Source of the DNA: an uncultured Persicobacter sp.
Lineage (GTDB): Bacteria; Bacteroidota; Bacteroidia; Cytophagales; Cyclobacteriaceae
Reading direction: 5' to 3'
Length of the DNA stretch: 64,000 nucleotides
Assembly (NCBI GenBank): GCA_947498325.1
Contig: CANMKE010000002.1
Coordinates: forward strand, 62,001 to 126,000
Made by a program: the position numbers and the translations under genes. The notes beneath the pieces were generated by a model that ran no database searches, was not told the DNA's origin, and was given only the letters and a program-made list of their open reading frames with translations. This document shows, piece by piece, positions 34,621 to 42,935 of this stretch. Position 1 is the stretch's first letter. The number at the start of each line of letters is the position of its first letter.

Positions 34621-35088
34621 ATGCGAATAAAGATTTCAACAAAAGTAGGTGCGCCATTGGATATTGTGAGGAATAATTTTGGCGAGGAGCTATTTCGGGC
34701 ATTGAGTCCAGCTTTCCCGAAACTTACCGTCCATCAATATGATGGCAATAAGGTTGGTGGAAAGGTGGCCGTTGAACTTGATTTTTTTGCTTTCAAGGAG
34801 CAGTGGGTAAGTGAAATTACTGAAGTGCGCGAAGGAGATTTCCTCTATTATTTTAAGGACAAGGGGCGAAAGTTACCCTTTTTTTTAAGCACCTGGGAGC
34901 ATCGCCATATTGTTGAGGCGCAAGATAGCGAACACACGCTCATCACGGATGATTTCAATTACAGCTGTGGCAACCGCCTTTTCGATGTACTGTGTTACCC
35001 GTTATTGTATGGGCAGTTTTACGCCCGTAAAAAAGGCTATCAACAATACTTTCACCACCTGTATCAGCGGATCAACCCATTATTGTAA
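34621..35088 (+). CDS. SRPBCC-like (START-fold) protein, hypothetical
   Basis: 155 aa, cytoplasmic, of the SRPBCC/ligand-binding type: N-terminal KISTKVGAPLDIVRNNFG, a middle GGKVAVELDFFAFKEQWVSEITE and a C-terminal helix DVLCYPLLYGQFYARKKGYQQYFHHLYQ. Such proteins bind hydrophobic ligands; nothing specific can be said. Its 3' end overlaps the convergent permease gene by 9 bp. Confidence 0.72.
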   Translation: MRIKISTKVGAPLDIVRNNFGEELFRALSPAFPKLTVHQYDGNKVGGKVAVELDFFAFKEQWVSEITEVREGDFLYYFKDKGRKLPFFLSTWEHRHIVEAQDSEHTLITDDFNYSCGNRLFDVLCYPLLYGQFYARKKGYQQYFHHLYQRINPLL

Positions 35089-36306
35089 CAGTCGGTTATC
35101 GTCATATTTGGTCGCCATCACCGCAGGGCGATAGGAGGCCAGTACGGTAATTCCGATCAGGGAAGAGGCAACCATGAAAAAGTCTGACCAGATGATTTTT
35201 ACAGGGTAGGCATCGAAAATCGCCGTTTGCATCCCCATTTTTATAAGTCCGTAAGTTTCTTGCATATAAAGAATCCCATATCCAAGTACAAGTCCTATCA
35301 CGGCTCCCGTAACGGCAATCAGCATCCCTTCAAACAGAAATATCTTCTTGATCTCATCGCGCGTAGCACCGAGGGTGTATAAAACGGCAATATCTTTTTT
35401 CTTTTCTATGGCCAACATGGAAAGGGTAAAAAGAATGGTAAAAGAGGCCACCGCAATAATGAAGGCGAAAGCCAGAAACACAAAGAACTTCTCCAGCTTC
35501 AGCACGCGGATCATTTCGGCATGTTGCTCATCCTGATTTTGTACAATAAAATCTTTCCCTAAAAGCTTCTTCAATGCTTGTTCAACATCGGGCACGGCCC
35601 TTTTAGGAACCACCTGAATCTCCAGAGCCGTCCGTCGTTTACCGTATTCGAGCAAGTTGGCGGCAAAATTCAGTGGAACGAACACATAGTTGTAATCGAA
35701 CTTCCGTTCAATCGCAAACACTCCCGCAGGGGCAATAATGAGTCGGTTGGTCAATTTTGTAGGATCAATGGAATTGACTTTCCCACGTTTAGGATAGAAA
35801 AACTGCAAAGGGTAGAAGTCATTCTTCAGCGATAACGAAAGGACGTTACGTACCCCCCGACCAATAACAGCATAATTTTTATGACCGTCCTGCAGCTTGA
35901 AACTCCCCTCAACGACCATAGAATCAAGTCGGTGCTGATCGACATAATTATCACTCACACCTTTCATCGTTACCACCACCTGCGCATTCCGATAACGGAC
36001 AAACGCATTATCCTCGATCACCTCCGTAACAACCGACACCCCCTGAAGCGCATGAATTTGCTGCATGGTCAGGGAATCCAGCTCAAAAGATTTTCCGTGT
36101 GCAGGCACCACCTTCAATTCAGGATCAAAAGTATTATAGAGATCTTTGATCATCTCTGACATGCCATTGTAAACCGACAGCACGATAACCAATGCCATCG
36201 TTACCACCGCAACCTCGAACATGGAGAACATGGAAATCATACTGATGAAGCTGTTTTTCTTCTTGGATTTGAAGTATCGGCTTGCAATAAAAAAGGAGGT
36301 GTTCAT
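35080..36306 (-). CDS. LolC/E-like ABC transporter permease
   Basis: 408 aa of the MacB/FtsX-LolE type: one span near the N-terminus (FISMISMFSMFEVAVVTMALVIVLS), a long periplasmic MacB-like domain (about 55-265), and three C-terminal spans (VFLAFAFIIAVASFTILFTLSMLA; MLIAVTGAVIGLVLGYGILY; FFMVASSLIGITVLA). By analogy it releases lipoproteins from the inner membrane, with a separate ATPase not in the window. Starts 172 bp after rbfA, with the rbfA terminator between. Confidence 0.85.
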   Translation of the reverse strand: MNTSFFIASRYFKSKKKNSFISMISMFSMFEVAVVTMALVIVLSVYNGMSEMIKDLYNTFDPELKVVPAHGKSFELDSLTMQQIHALQGVSVVTEVIEDNAFVRYRNAQVVVTMKGVSDNYVDQHRLDSMVVEGSFKLQDGHKNYAVIGRGVRNVLSLSLKNDFYPLQFFYPKRGKVNSIDPTKLTNRLIIAPAGVFAIERKFDYNYVFVPLNFAANLLEYGKRRTALEIQVVPKRAVPDVEQALKKLLGKDFIVQNQDEQHAEMIRVLKLEKFFVFLAFAFIIAVASFTILFTLSMLAIEKKKDIAVLYTLGATRDEIKKIFLFEGMLIAVTGAVIGLVLGYGILYMQETYGLIKMGMQTAIFDAYPVKIIWSDFFMVASSLIGITVLASYRPAVMATKYDDNRLLQ

Positions 36307-36422
36307 TGGTGAAATGTTATAAGGGCGTTGCGCCCACCAAAAGGTGTATGTATTCTTTTACCAAGGTAGGAATGATTTTCGGCAAAAGTAACTCCGCGGT
36401 CCATCATTCAAAAAAAAGCACA

Positions 36423-36454
36423 AAAAACCACGAAATCTCCCGACCCCGTGGTTT
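36423..36454 (-). terminator. Terminator of rbfA
   Basis: On the minus strand AAACCACG - loop - CGTGGTTTTTT, about 25 bp after the rbfA stop codon. Confidence 0.85.
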
Positions 36455-36478
36455 ATTTTATTGTTCAACAACGGCTGA

Positions 36479-36898
36479 TCAGTCGTCGTCCTCTTCCAGT
36501 TTATCGAAATCATAATCGCCCAATTTGTAGCGATCATCACTTTCATCTTCAGGAATCTCAATACTATTCAACAACTGATTGATGCGGTCAGCATGGTCCA
36601 GACTTTCATCAAGGAAGAAAGCCAACGATGGAATAATACGAACGATTTTCCCGATACGCATGCCCAGGTGCTTACGAATTTCACTCTTGAGGTCTGTAAT
36701 TTCTGCCAGCTTTCCTTTTTTATCTTCCACCATCATGAAGCTCAGGTAGATTTTTGCGAAGCTCAAATCAGGACTCATCTCTACATCCGTAACAGTAATG
36801 AATGAGTTGCCAAAATGGTGACGCATGTCTTTTTGGAAGATATCACTCAACTCCCGTTGGATCATTTTCGAGAATTTCTGTTGTCTTTTACTTTCCAT
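36479..36898 (-). CDS. rbfA: Ribosome-binding factor A
   Basis: 139 aa, KH-like fold binding the 30S subunit during maturation of the 16S 5' end. The N-terminus (ESKRQQKFSKMIQRELSDIF) and LGMRIGKIVRIIPSLAFFLDESLDHADRINQLL are clear family signatures. An acidic C-terminal tail (DESDDRYKLGDYDFDKLEEDDD) is typical of the lineage. In Bacteroidota rbfA is often next to a LolE-like permease gene, as here. Confidence 0.94.
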   Translation of the reverse strand: MESKRQQKFSKMIQRELSDIFQKDMRHHFGNSFITVTDVEMSPDLSFAKIYLSFMMVEDKKGKLAEITDLKSEIRKHLGMRIGKIVRIIPSLAFFLDESLDHADRINQLLNSIEIPEDESDDRYKLGDYDFDKLEEDDD

Positions 36899-36978
36899 AT
36901 AATATTAATGATTTATTTTCTGATTCTGTTTTTAACACAAAAGCATTCTTTGCCTTTACTATTGGTCAAAAAGAATAC

Positions 36979-36986
36979 TACTTTTG
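36979..36986 (+). promoter_or_regulatory. Candidate -7 promoter element
   Basis: TACTTTTG fits TAnnTTTG. A TTG lies only 14 bp upstream, closer than the usual 19-21. It would drive the membrane-protein gene starting at 37058. Confidence 0.35.
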
Positions 36987-37057
36987 TGTAGGGTAGCCAC
37001 CTGAAAATGAGCTCCCAAATTTATATTTCACAAAATTAACTTAAAAAGTAGAATTCT

Positions 37058-38464
37058 TTGCTAAGGTTTTTTAGAATCAACGATCCTTTTCGTCTTTTAA
37101 TTATTGCAATCGTTCTGATTGCAGTGAGAATGCCCTTTCTTTTAGGCGGACACAGCCTGACGCACGATGAACTCCAATGGTTTGTAATTGGTGATCAGAT
37201 GAGTCAGGGCAAATTACTTTATGGTGAAATTTTCAGCCATATCGGTCCTTTTTCTGCAGGAGTATATTGGTTCTTCAGTTCCCTTACAGGTAAAAGTGTC
37301 TTTTTACCTCGGCTGTTTGCCATCTTACTGACTTTGTTTCAGGCCACCTTTTTCAATAATATCCTCAATCGGTTTAAAATCTACGATGAGCATAATTACC
37401 TGCCAGCTTTTATCTACATTTTCGGTGGGCTTGCCTTCTTCGATCTTGGGGTGCTTTCCCCTCAACTGATGGGGATGACCTTCATCCTGCTGATGCTCCA
37501 CTTGTGTATTGAGCACGTAACCTCCAGGCAACGAAATGATGAAATCGTGATCAGGATGGGAATCACCATGGGGATCGCCTGCCTGTTCTGGCCAATCTAC
37601 TTCTTCCTGACTTTCGGTATTTTCCTGATGATGGTGATGTTCTCCAGTACCATTGTGCGAAGATACGCGGTAATTATGTATGGTTTACTATTGCCGATCG
37701 GTATTGTTGCGGTATATTATTACTGGCATGATGCTGGCGAGAATTTCTTCCACTTTTTTGTGGCCGCCAACCTGCGGGACCTTACGCCACATCTGAGTAA
37801 CTTCCTGGAGTGGTTCAAGCTGTTGCCTTTCTTTGGGGTGTTGGCTGCCCTGTCGCTGTTAGGGCAATTTCGGGCATTAACGCACTGGCACTTCAATAAC
37901 CGCCAGACGCTCGTAACCATCATGATCACCAGCTTGCTTGTCGTCTCCACAATCGTAACCTTTTTGTACAGCCCCAAACAGCCATATATTTTCCTGATCC
38001 TGATTCCGTGGCTCAGTTTTTATGTCCCTTTCTTTTTGCTGAAAGTCAATAAAAAATGGTTTGCTGAATTGATCATGTTCACCTTTGTGGTCAGTTCCAT
38101 TTTAATTCATTTTGGGATCCCCAAAGGAATATTGCCCGATTTGGAAAGAGAGAGTGTAGATTATGTACTGAAAGCAGATACGCAAAACGTTTACTCGGGA
38201 AAAACAGTTTGGGTGATGGGTAACGACATGACTCCGTACCTGGGCGCCACAGCAGTGATGCCCTATGTTCGCTGGAAAGATTTAGAATATGACCTGAACA
38301 AGCCGACCGTTATGGCGCAACAACGGCTATTGCTCGGCTTTGGGCAACAGCCTCCACAAGTCATTATTGATCAAAAAAATGCGATGCCGAAGCTCCTGGC
38401 TCAGTTACCGTATCTTAGAAATCAATATCACGCGACCGCAAACCAAATTTGGATAAAAAATTAA
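37058..38464 (+). CDS. Multispan membrane protein, GT-C-like
   Basis: 468 aa starting at TTG, after an in-frame stop; the first ATG would remove the first membrane span. About ten hydrophobic spans. SLTHDELQWFVIGDQMSQGK after the first span resembles the Asp/Glu loop of GT-C glycosyltransferases. The C-terminal ~100 residues are soluble (SGKTVWVMGNDMTPYLGATA), as in PMT/ArnT-type enzymes. It may transfer a sugar from a lipid carrier, but no family was recognised with certainty. Followed 65 bp later by a barrel gene on the same strand. Confidence 0.6.
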   Translation: MLRFFRINDPFRLLIIAIVLIAVRMPFLLGGHSLTHDELQWFVIGDQMSQGKLLYGEIFSHIGPFSAGVYWFFSSLTGKSVFLPRLFAILLTLFQATFFNNILNRFKIYDEHNYLPAFIYIFGGLAFFDLGVLSPQLMGMTFILLMLHLCIEHVTSRQRNDEIVIRMGITMGIACLFWPIYFFLTFGIFLMMVMFSSTIVRRYAVIMYGLLLPIGIVAVYYYWHDAGENFFHFFVAANLRDLTPHLSNFLEWFKLLPFFGVLAALSLLGQFRALTHWHFNNRQTLVTIMITSLLVVSTIVTFLYSPKQPYIFLILIPWLSFYVPFFLLKVNKKWFAELIMFTFVVSSILIHFGIPKGILPDLERESVDYVLKADTQNVYSGKTVWVMGNDMTPYLGATAVMPYVRWKDLEYDLNKPTVMAQQRLLLGFGQQPPQVIIDQKNAMPKLLAQLPYLRNQYHATANQIWIKN

Positions 38465-38497
38465 CACTTTTTAAAGAAGCCAAAAAAGATAAAAGAC

Positions 38498-38505
38498 TAT
38501 CTTTG
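38498..38505 (+). promoter_or_regulatory. Candidate -7 promoter element
   Basis: TATCTTTG matches TAnnTTTG and lies 24 bp upstream of the ATG at 38530. No consensus -33 TTG is obvious. Confidence 0.5.
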
Positions 38506-38529
38506 CTTAGATGTAATCAATAATTGATC

Positions 38530-39330
38530 ATGAAAAAAAACTGGATATTACTCCTTGCTACCTTGTTCCTTTCAGTTCAGGCCATGGCGCAAGACAATAC
38601 AGATGCTAACCAAGCAGTAACAAACAATATTAATGTTACCCAAAAAACACCTCGCCCAAACCTACCAGGTTCTTTTTTGGTACAATTTGGTTTCAATAAT
38701 ACCGCTGGAGGCGACAACGCCTTCCGTCTTAATTGGTGGCAATCGAAATTTTTCAATACCTACTATATGTACCCAATGCCATTGACAGAGAAAATCTCTT
38801 TCAATGCTGGACTCGGAATCAGTATCAACAACTGGGCTTTTCAGGATCAGGTAGGAATCACTACTGACCGATCAAATACAGGAGAGCAGGTAACCGTTAT
38901 TTCTGACAATGCGACTGATTTTCCATTCGCAAACATGTCGCAGATCAAAAAATCGAAACTAACGGTAACTTACCTTGATTTACCTTTAGAGTTCCGATAT
39001 ACTTCCAAAGGAGCTGACGGCAACCGTGGTTTCCGTTTTGCCGCTGGGGGAAAAGTAGGCTACCGCTTGGGCGGAGGAAATTCCAAGCAGACCCTCAAAA
39101 TTGATGGCGACAAAAAAATCTATAAAGCCAAAGAAGATTTCTTCCTGAATGACTGGCGCTACGGGCTAACCTCAAGCATTGGTTACTCTTGGTTCAACGT
39201 TTCATTCTACTATGGTTTGAGTGATATCTTCCAATCCAATAAACTCAGAAGCAATGGCGATTTAACCCCTTCTGGCGCTATTGATACTGGAAATCCTTAT
39301 GAGATTGGGATTACTTTGGATTTATTCTAA
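38530..39330 (+). CDS. Outer-membrane beta-barrel protein (porin-like)
   Basis: 266 aa from MKKNWILLLATLFLSVQAMAQ (signal peptide). The mature part has the PorT/OmpA-barrel look of Bacteroidota: SFLVQFGFNNTAGGDNAF, KISFNAGLGISINNWAFQDQ, LTVTYLDLPLEFRYTSKG, FRFAAGGKVGYRLGGG, ending YEIGITLDLF with Phe. Its substrate or partner is unknown. The in-frame TTG six bases upstream is a less likely start. Confidence 0.8.
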   Translation: MKKNWILLLATLFLSVQAMAQDNTDANQAVTNNINVTQKTPRPNLPGSFLVQFGFNNTAGGDNAFRLNWWQSKFFNTYYMYPMPLTEKISFNAGLGISINNWAFQDQVGITTDRSNTGEQVTVISDNATDFPFANMSQIKKSKLTVTYLDLPLEFRYTSKGADGNRGFRFAAGGKVGYRLGGGNSKQTLKIDGDKKIYKAKEDFFLNDWRYGLTSSIGYSWFNVSFYYGLSDIFQSNKLRSNGDLTPSGAIDTGNPYEIGITLDLF

Positions 39331-39444
39331 TTTCATCCATTCCAAATAAAAAAATATATAATAGTGTATTTGCGAAATTTTATTTGCTAAATTTACCAAG
39401 TAAATAAATGATCATTCGTCAAAATAATTATATCATCACTGATT

Positions 39445-39918
39445 ATGGCCTATCAACAAAAATTTGATAATATCGATCGTAAGATTTTAGAAATCTTGCA
39501 AAAAAGTGCCAAAATCACCAATGCTCAACTTTCGAAAGAAATTGGTTTATCGCCTGCGCCGACCTTGGAACGCGTAAAAAAACTTGAGCAATCTGGAATT
39601 ATCAAGAGTTATCACGCCAAGCTGGATACTGAAAAAATCGGCCTGGGAGTGGCGACATTCCTGATTATTAATCTCAAAGGTCACAATAAAGAGACCTATA
39701 ATAAGTTCATGGAACATATTAATGAGATCTGTGAGGTTGTAGAATGCCATCTGATTACTGGTTCAGGAGAGTTCCTCCTTAAGGTAATCACCAAAGATAT
39801 CGCTTCTTATCAGTCATTGATGCTCGACAGAATCTCGGCGATTCCAGAGGTGGACAATATGCAGTCAATGGTCGTATTGTCAAGCTTAAAAGACAGTAAA
39901 GTGATGCCAATTCCTTGA
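39445..39918 (+). CDS. Lrp/AsnC-family transcriptional regulator
   Basis: 157 aa: N-terminal helix-turn-helix (IDRKILEILQKSAKITNAQLSKEIGLSPAPTLERVKKLE read in parts) followed by a RAM/AsnC ligand domain (GLGVATFLIINLKGHNKE; ITGSGEFLLKVITKD). It is probably controlled by an amino acid; target genes are not evident. It is transcribed alone, with a terminator-like hairpin after it. Confidence 0.93.
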   Translation: MAYQQKFDNIDRKILEILQKSAKITNAQLSKEIGLSPAPTLERVKKLEQSGIIKSYHAKLDTEKIGLGVATFLIINLKGHNKETYNKFMEHINEICEVVECHLITGSGEFLLKVITKDIASYQSLMLDRISAIPEVDNMQSMVVLSSLKDSKVMPIP

Positions 39919-39951
39919 TCAAGGAACTGACACCAATAAATCAATCAGAAA

Positions 39952-39994
39952 TTTACAATTGAATTTTTCAAGAGTAGATTTCTGATTTTTTATT
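39952..39994 (+). terminator. Terminator of Lrp-family gene
   Basis: AATCAGAAAT ... ATTTCTGATT stem with a T run behind it. A separate perfect palindrome TTCCTTGATCAAGGAA (39911-39926) overlaps the stop codon. Confidence 0.7.
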
Positions 39995-40012
39995 TTATAG
40001 CCCTTTGTTGCT

Positions 40013-40020
40013 TATATTTG
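40013..40020 (+). promoter_or_regulatory. Candidate -7 promoter element before PyrR-like gene
   Basis: TATATTTG, a full TAnnTTTG match, about 87 bp upstream of the gene at 40107. Transcription would start within the GGGCAA-ATA-TTGCCC hairpin. Confidence 0.5.
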
Positions 40021-40022
40021 AA

Positions 40023-40037
40023 GGGCAAATATTGCCC
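40023..40037. repeat. Hairpin GGGCAA-ATA-TTGCCC
   Basis: 6-bp perfect stem at the presumed 5' end of the PyrR-like transcript; third member of the GGGCAA/TTGCCC hairpins. A second small stem CCCG-aaagttg-CGGG follows at about 40044. Confidence 0.5.
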
Positions 40038-40106
40038 AATTTCCCCCGAAAGTTGCGGGAGCACCTATCATAAAACCAATCGTTAAATTCATATACTCAA
40101 AAGATC

Positions 40107-40610
40107 ATGGCTACTGCAAAGAACAAAATCCTGGATCGTCAACAAGTCCTTCAAAAAATCAAACGGATCGCTTTTGAAATTTACGAACAAAACTACCTCG
40201 AAGAGGCGATCTACCTTGCGGGAATCCCTCAGGACGGATATGCTTTTGCTGAAATGTTACGGACAGAGCTGAAAAACATCACTGACATCCCTGTAGAGCT
40301 GATCAAGATCAATGTCGATAAGAAAAACCTGATGAAGGAAATCACCCTCGACAAAGCCGCAGATTCCCTGACTGATAAAACAATTATCATAGTGGATGAT
40401 GTTATGAATACGGGAAAGACTTTCTTTTATGCACTTCAGCCTTTTATGACAGTCCCATTGAAAAAACTACAAACCGCCGTATTGGTCAATAGAAGCCATA
40501 CGGTTTATCCTGTAGCGGTAAATTTTTCAGGATATGAGTTATCGACGGTACTTTCTGAACATATTGAGGTAGATTTAACGAAAGACAAAGAATCGGTCTA
40601 TTTATTTTAG
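40107..40610 (+). CDS. PyrR-like phosphoribosyltransferase
   Basis: 167 aa type I PRTase. The PRPP-binding loop is IIIVDDVMNTGKTFF; the N-terminal KIKRIAFEIYEQNYLEEAIYLAGI and the closing SEHIEVDLTKDKESVYLF are like PyrR, the uracil phosphoribosyltransferase and pyr-mRNA regulator. It is not adjacent to pyrimidine genes. A role in base salvage is likely; RNA regulation is uncertain because no PyrR-type RNA site was recognised. Confidence 0.82.
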   Translation: MATAKNKILDRQQVLQKIKRIAFEIYEQNYLEEAIYLAGIPQDGYAFAEMLRTELKNITDIPVELIKINVDKKNLMKEITLDKAADSLTDKTIIIVDDVMNTGKTFFYALQPFMTVPLKKLQTAVLVNRSHTVYPVAVNFSGYELSTVLSEHIEVDLTKDKESVYLF

Positions 40611-40683
40611 ATAAATTTTTTGTATCTTAACGTGATATACAAGTTGTGCCCACTTGGTTCGCCATTGCTACTTATTTTTATTT

Positions 40684-41814
40684 ATGCCTTATTCTAATTT
40701 AAAGTTATCTTCTGGAACAAACTCTGAACCCTCGGAGGGTAATGATGAACCTGTGATTTCTATTAAGGCGAAAAGAAGTCTGTTACTCAAAGAAGCTGAT
40801 TTGGCAAGAGTAACCTGCAGGCTCAGTACAGGAAACATCATCAGATACACCGATGTGTTCAGTAACATTGTAGGCACCGAGCCCTATGATGAAGGCAACC
40901 TGTTCAGCTTTTTTGCAAATACCGACGACATCAAGGACGTTAAGCAACTTCTGAGTAAAAACCTGCCTGTTTCTCAAAGGGAAATTCAGTTGGTTCGCCC
41001 CTCCAATGGGCAACTCGTATGGGTAAACCTAACGGCTGTGCCGTCAGCATCAAGCGATGTGTTTAATGTCATCCTTCGGGATATTTCCCAGCAACAGGAA
41101 AATCTGGCGGAATTACAGCGGGTAAATCAAGAACTTGACAACTTTGTTTATCATTCTTCTCATGATTTAAGATCTCCTTTGCGGTCTATCTTAGGATTGG
41201 TACAAATCTTGAAGTTAGATTCTGATCCAAAGGAACGTAATAAATGCCTCGATCTGATCGAGGACAGTGTGGATCGTCTGGATGTGATTGTCACCGAAAT
41301 GTTGAGCCTGTCGAGGAATCGTAATATTAACGATCCAATACAGTCGATCAATACAATGGTGGAGATCAACAATGCCATCGAGCACTTCTACACAGAATAC
41401 AAAGACCAAGGATTATTTTTTAAGACTGATATTCGCCAAGCGGTGCCGTTCTTTTCAGACATGGCGCGTGTAAGGATTATCATCAACAACCTCATTTCCA
41501 ACGCAATCAAATTTAAAGACCCGCAAAAGGATGCACCGATTGTTTCGATAGCGGTTCGTTGCACGGCTCAGCAATTTACGCTGATCGTCAAAGATAACGG
41601 TATCGGCATTCCTGAAGACAAGCACGAATCAATATTCGAGATGTTTGTCCGAGTGAATGAACGCAGTGGCTCAGGCCTGGGGCTTTATACCGTAAAACAT
41701 GTAATTGAAAAGTTGGAGGGTACCATTAACGTTCAATCTGCCGTTGGAGAAGGAACAACGATAACGGTGGAATTACCTAATGAATTGCTTAATTTGGCTC
41801 CCCAGATAAAATAG
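40684..41814 (+). CDS. PAS-domain sensor histidine kinase (orphan)
   Basis: 376 aa from the ATG at 40684; a TTG ten codons upstream is open. No membrane span, so cytoplasmic. It has a PAS-like domain (about 40-145), a HisKA dimerisation helix with the phospho-acceptor His in YHSSHDLRSPLRSILGLVQI, and HATPase motifs NNLISNAIKFK (N box), VKDNGIGIPED (G1) and GSGLGLYTVKHVIEKL (G2). No response regulator gene is adjacent. Confidence 0.9.
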   Translation: MPYSNLKLSSGTNSEPSEGNDEPVISIKAKRSLLLKEADLARVTCRLSTGNIIRYTDVFSNIVGTEPYDEGNLFSFFANTDDIKDVKQLLSKNLPVSQREIQLVRPSNGQLVWVNLTAVPSASSDVFNVILRDISQQQENLAELQRVNQELDNFVYHSSHDLRSPLRSILGLVQILKLDSDPKERNKCLDLIEDSVDRLDVIVTEMLSLSRNRNINDPIQSINTMVEINNAIEHFYTEYKDQGLFFKTDIRQAVPFFSDMARVRIIINNLISNAIKFKDPQKDAPIVSIAVRCTAQQFTLIVKDNGIGIPEDKHESIFEMFVRVNERSGSGLGLYTVKHVIEKLEGTINVQSAVGEGTTITVELPNELLNLAPQIK

Positions 41815-41867
41815 GTTCATTTAATCCTGATCCATTACAGGATCGGGGCAACTAAAGGATAACGACA

Positions 41868-42689
41868 ATGTCGGTTCATAAAAAAGAAGTCAAGAAAAAA
41901 GTAACGACACACAGCTTACTTAAATTAAAGCAAAAAGGAGAGAAGATCTCTATGCTTACTGCCTACGATTACTCTATGGCAAAAATTATTGATGGTGCTG
42001 GTATTGACATCATTCTGGTGGGGGATTCTGCCTCCAATGTAATGGCAGGTAACGAAACAACTTTGCCGATCACGCTCGATCACATGATCTACCATGCAAG
42101 CTCAGTGGTGAAAGCCGTAGAAACAGCCTTGGTTGTGGTGGATATTCCTTTTGGTTCTTACCAGGGAGATTCCCATAAAGCGCTGGATTCTGCCATTCGC
42201 ATTATGAAAGAAACTGGTGGGCATGCTGTCAAGATGGAAGGTGGTGCTGAAATCAAAAATTCTATTGAGCGTATTCTGAGTGCTGGTGTTCCTGTAATGG
42301 GGCATTTAGGACTAATGCCACAATCGATTTATAAATATGGTACCTATGCCGTGCGTGCCAAGCAAGAGGAAGAGGCCAACAAGCTGATTGAAGACGCCAA
42401 ATTACTCGAAGAGCTGGGTTGTTTTGCTATGGTTTTAGAGAAAATCCCTGCAGAACTTGCCAAGCGTGTTGCTGAGGCGGTTTCTATCCCTGTAATTGGT
42501 ATTGGTGCTGGGCAGGATGTTGACGGACAAGTATTGGTGATGCACGATATGCTCGGCATTAACAATGATTTTGCCCCTCGTTTCTTGCGTAAATATGCAA
42601 ACCTTCACGAGATCATCACTGATGCGGTAGGCAGTTATATTGAAGATGTAAAAGGACGTGATTTCCCGAATGAGAAAGAATGTTACTAA
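41868..42689 (+). CDS. panB: 3-methyl-2-oxobutanoate hydroxymethyltransferase
   Basis: 273 aa first enzyme of pantothenate synthesis (ketovalerate + methylene-THF to ketopantoate). Family motifs: [41 protein letters not shown] (in parts), [19 protein letters not shown], and [24 protein letters not shown] (in parts). A hairpin CCTGATCC / GGATCGGG lies at 41826-41847 just before the start and could affect translation. Downstream are a dispersed repeat and a bidirectional terminator. Confidence 0.96.
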   Translation: MSVHKKEVKKKVTTHSLLKLKQKGEKISMLTAYDYSMAKIIDGAGIDIILVGDSASNVMAGNETTLPITLDHMIYHASSVVKAVETALVVVDIPFGSYQGDSHKALDSAIRIMKETGGHAVKMEGGAEIKNSIERILSAGVPVMGHLGLMPQSIYKYGTYAVRAKQEEEANKLIEDAKLLEELGCFAMVLEKIPAELAKRVAEAVSIPVIGIGAGQDVDGQVLVMHDMLGINNDFAPRFLRKYANLHEIITDAVGSYIEDVKGRDFPNEKECY

Positions 42690-42693
42690 TTAA

Positions 42694-42851
42694 GTGCGTG
42701 TTTAAAGCTTAAATTCGAAACGAAAATTTGGAGCACTTCAGCAGTGTGAAGGAATATTCTGAAAAATAGCATCGCTATTGGTGATCAATAATTCAAAATC
42801 AATTCCAAAAATCTGAATTTGCAGTAGGATCTCAAGTTGCTAAACACCCGC
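42694..42851 (-). repeat. Dispersed intergenic repeat, copy C
   Basis: 158-bp element in inverted orientation relative to copies A and B. Its reverse complement starts GCGGGTGTTTAGCAA, contains CCTACTGCAAATTCAG, TTGGAATTGATTTTGA and ACCAATAGCGATGCTATT (hairpin AATAGC-GAT-GCTATT), and ends TTTAAACACGCAC. It lies between convergent panB and the SNF2-family gene, next to the terminator. Confidence 0.82.
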
Positions 42852-42864
42852 AAAAATAAAACAC

Positions 42865-42905
42865 AAAAAAGGCTTAACCTGTACTTCGGGTTAAGCCTTT
42901 TTTTT
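42865..42905. terminator. Bidirectional terminator panB / SNF2-family gene
   Basis: Stem GGCTTAACC / GGTTAAGCC with a 9-base loop, flanked by six A and eight T. Confidence 0.93.
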
Positions 42906-42935
42906 AGCTCCGATGAGCCGTAAACCGCCGAAAAA

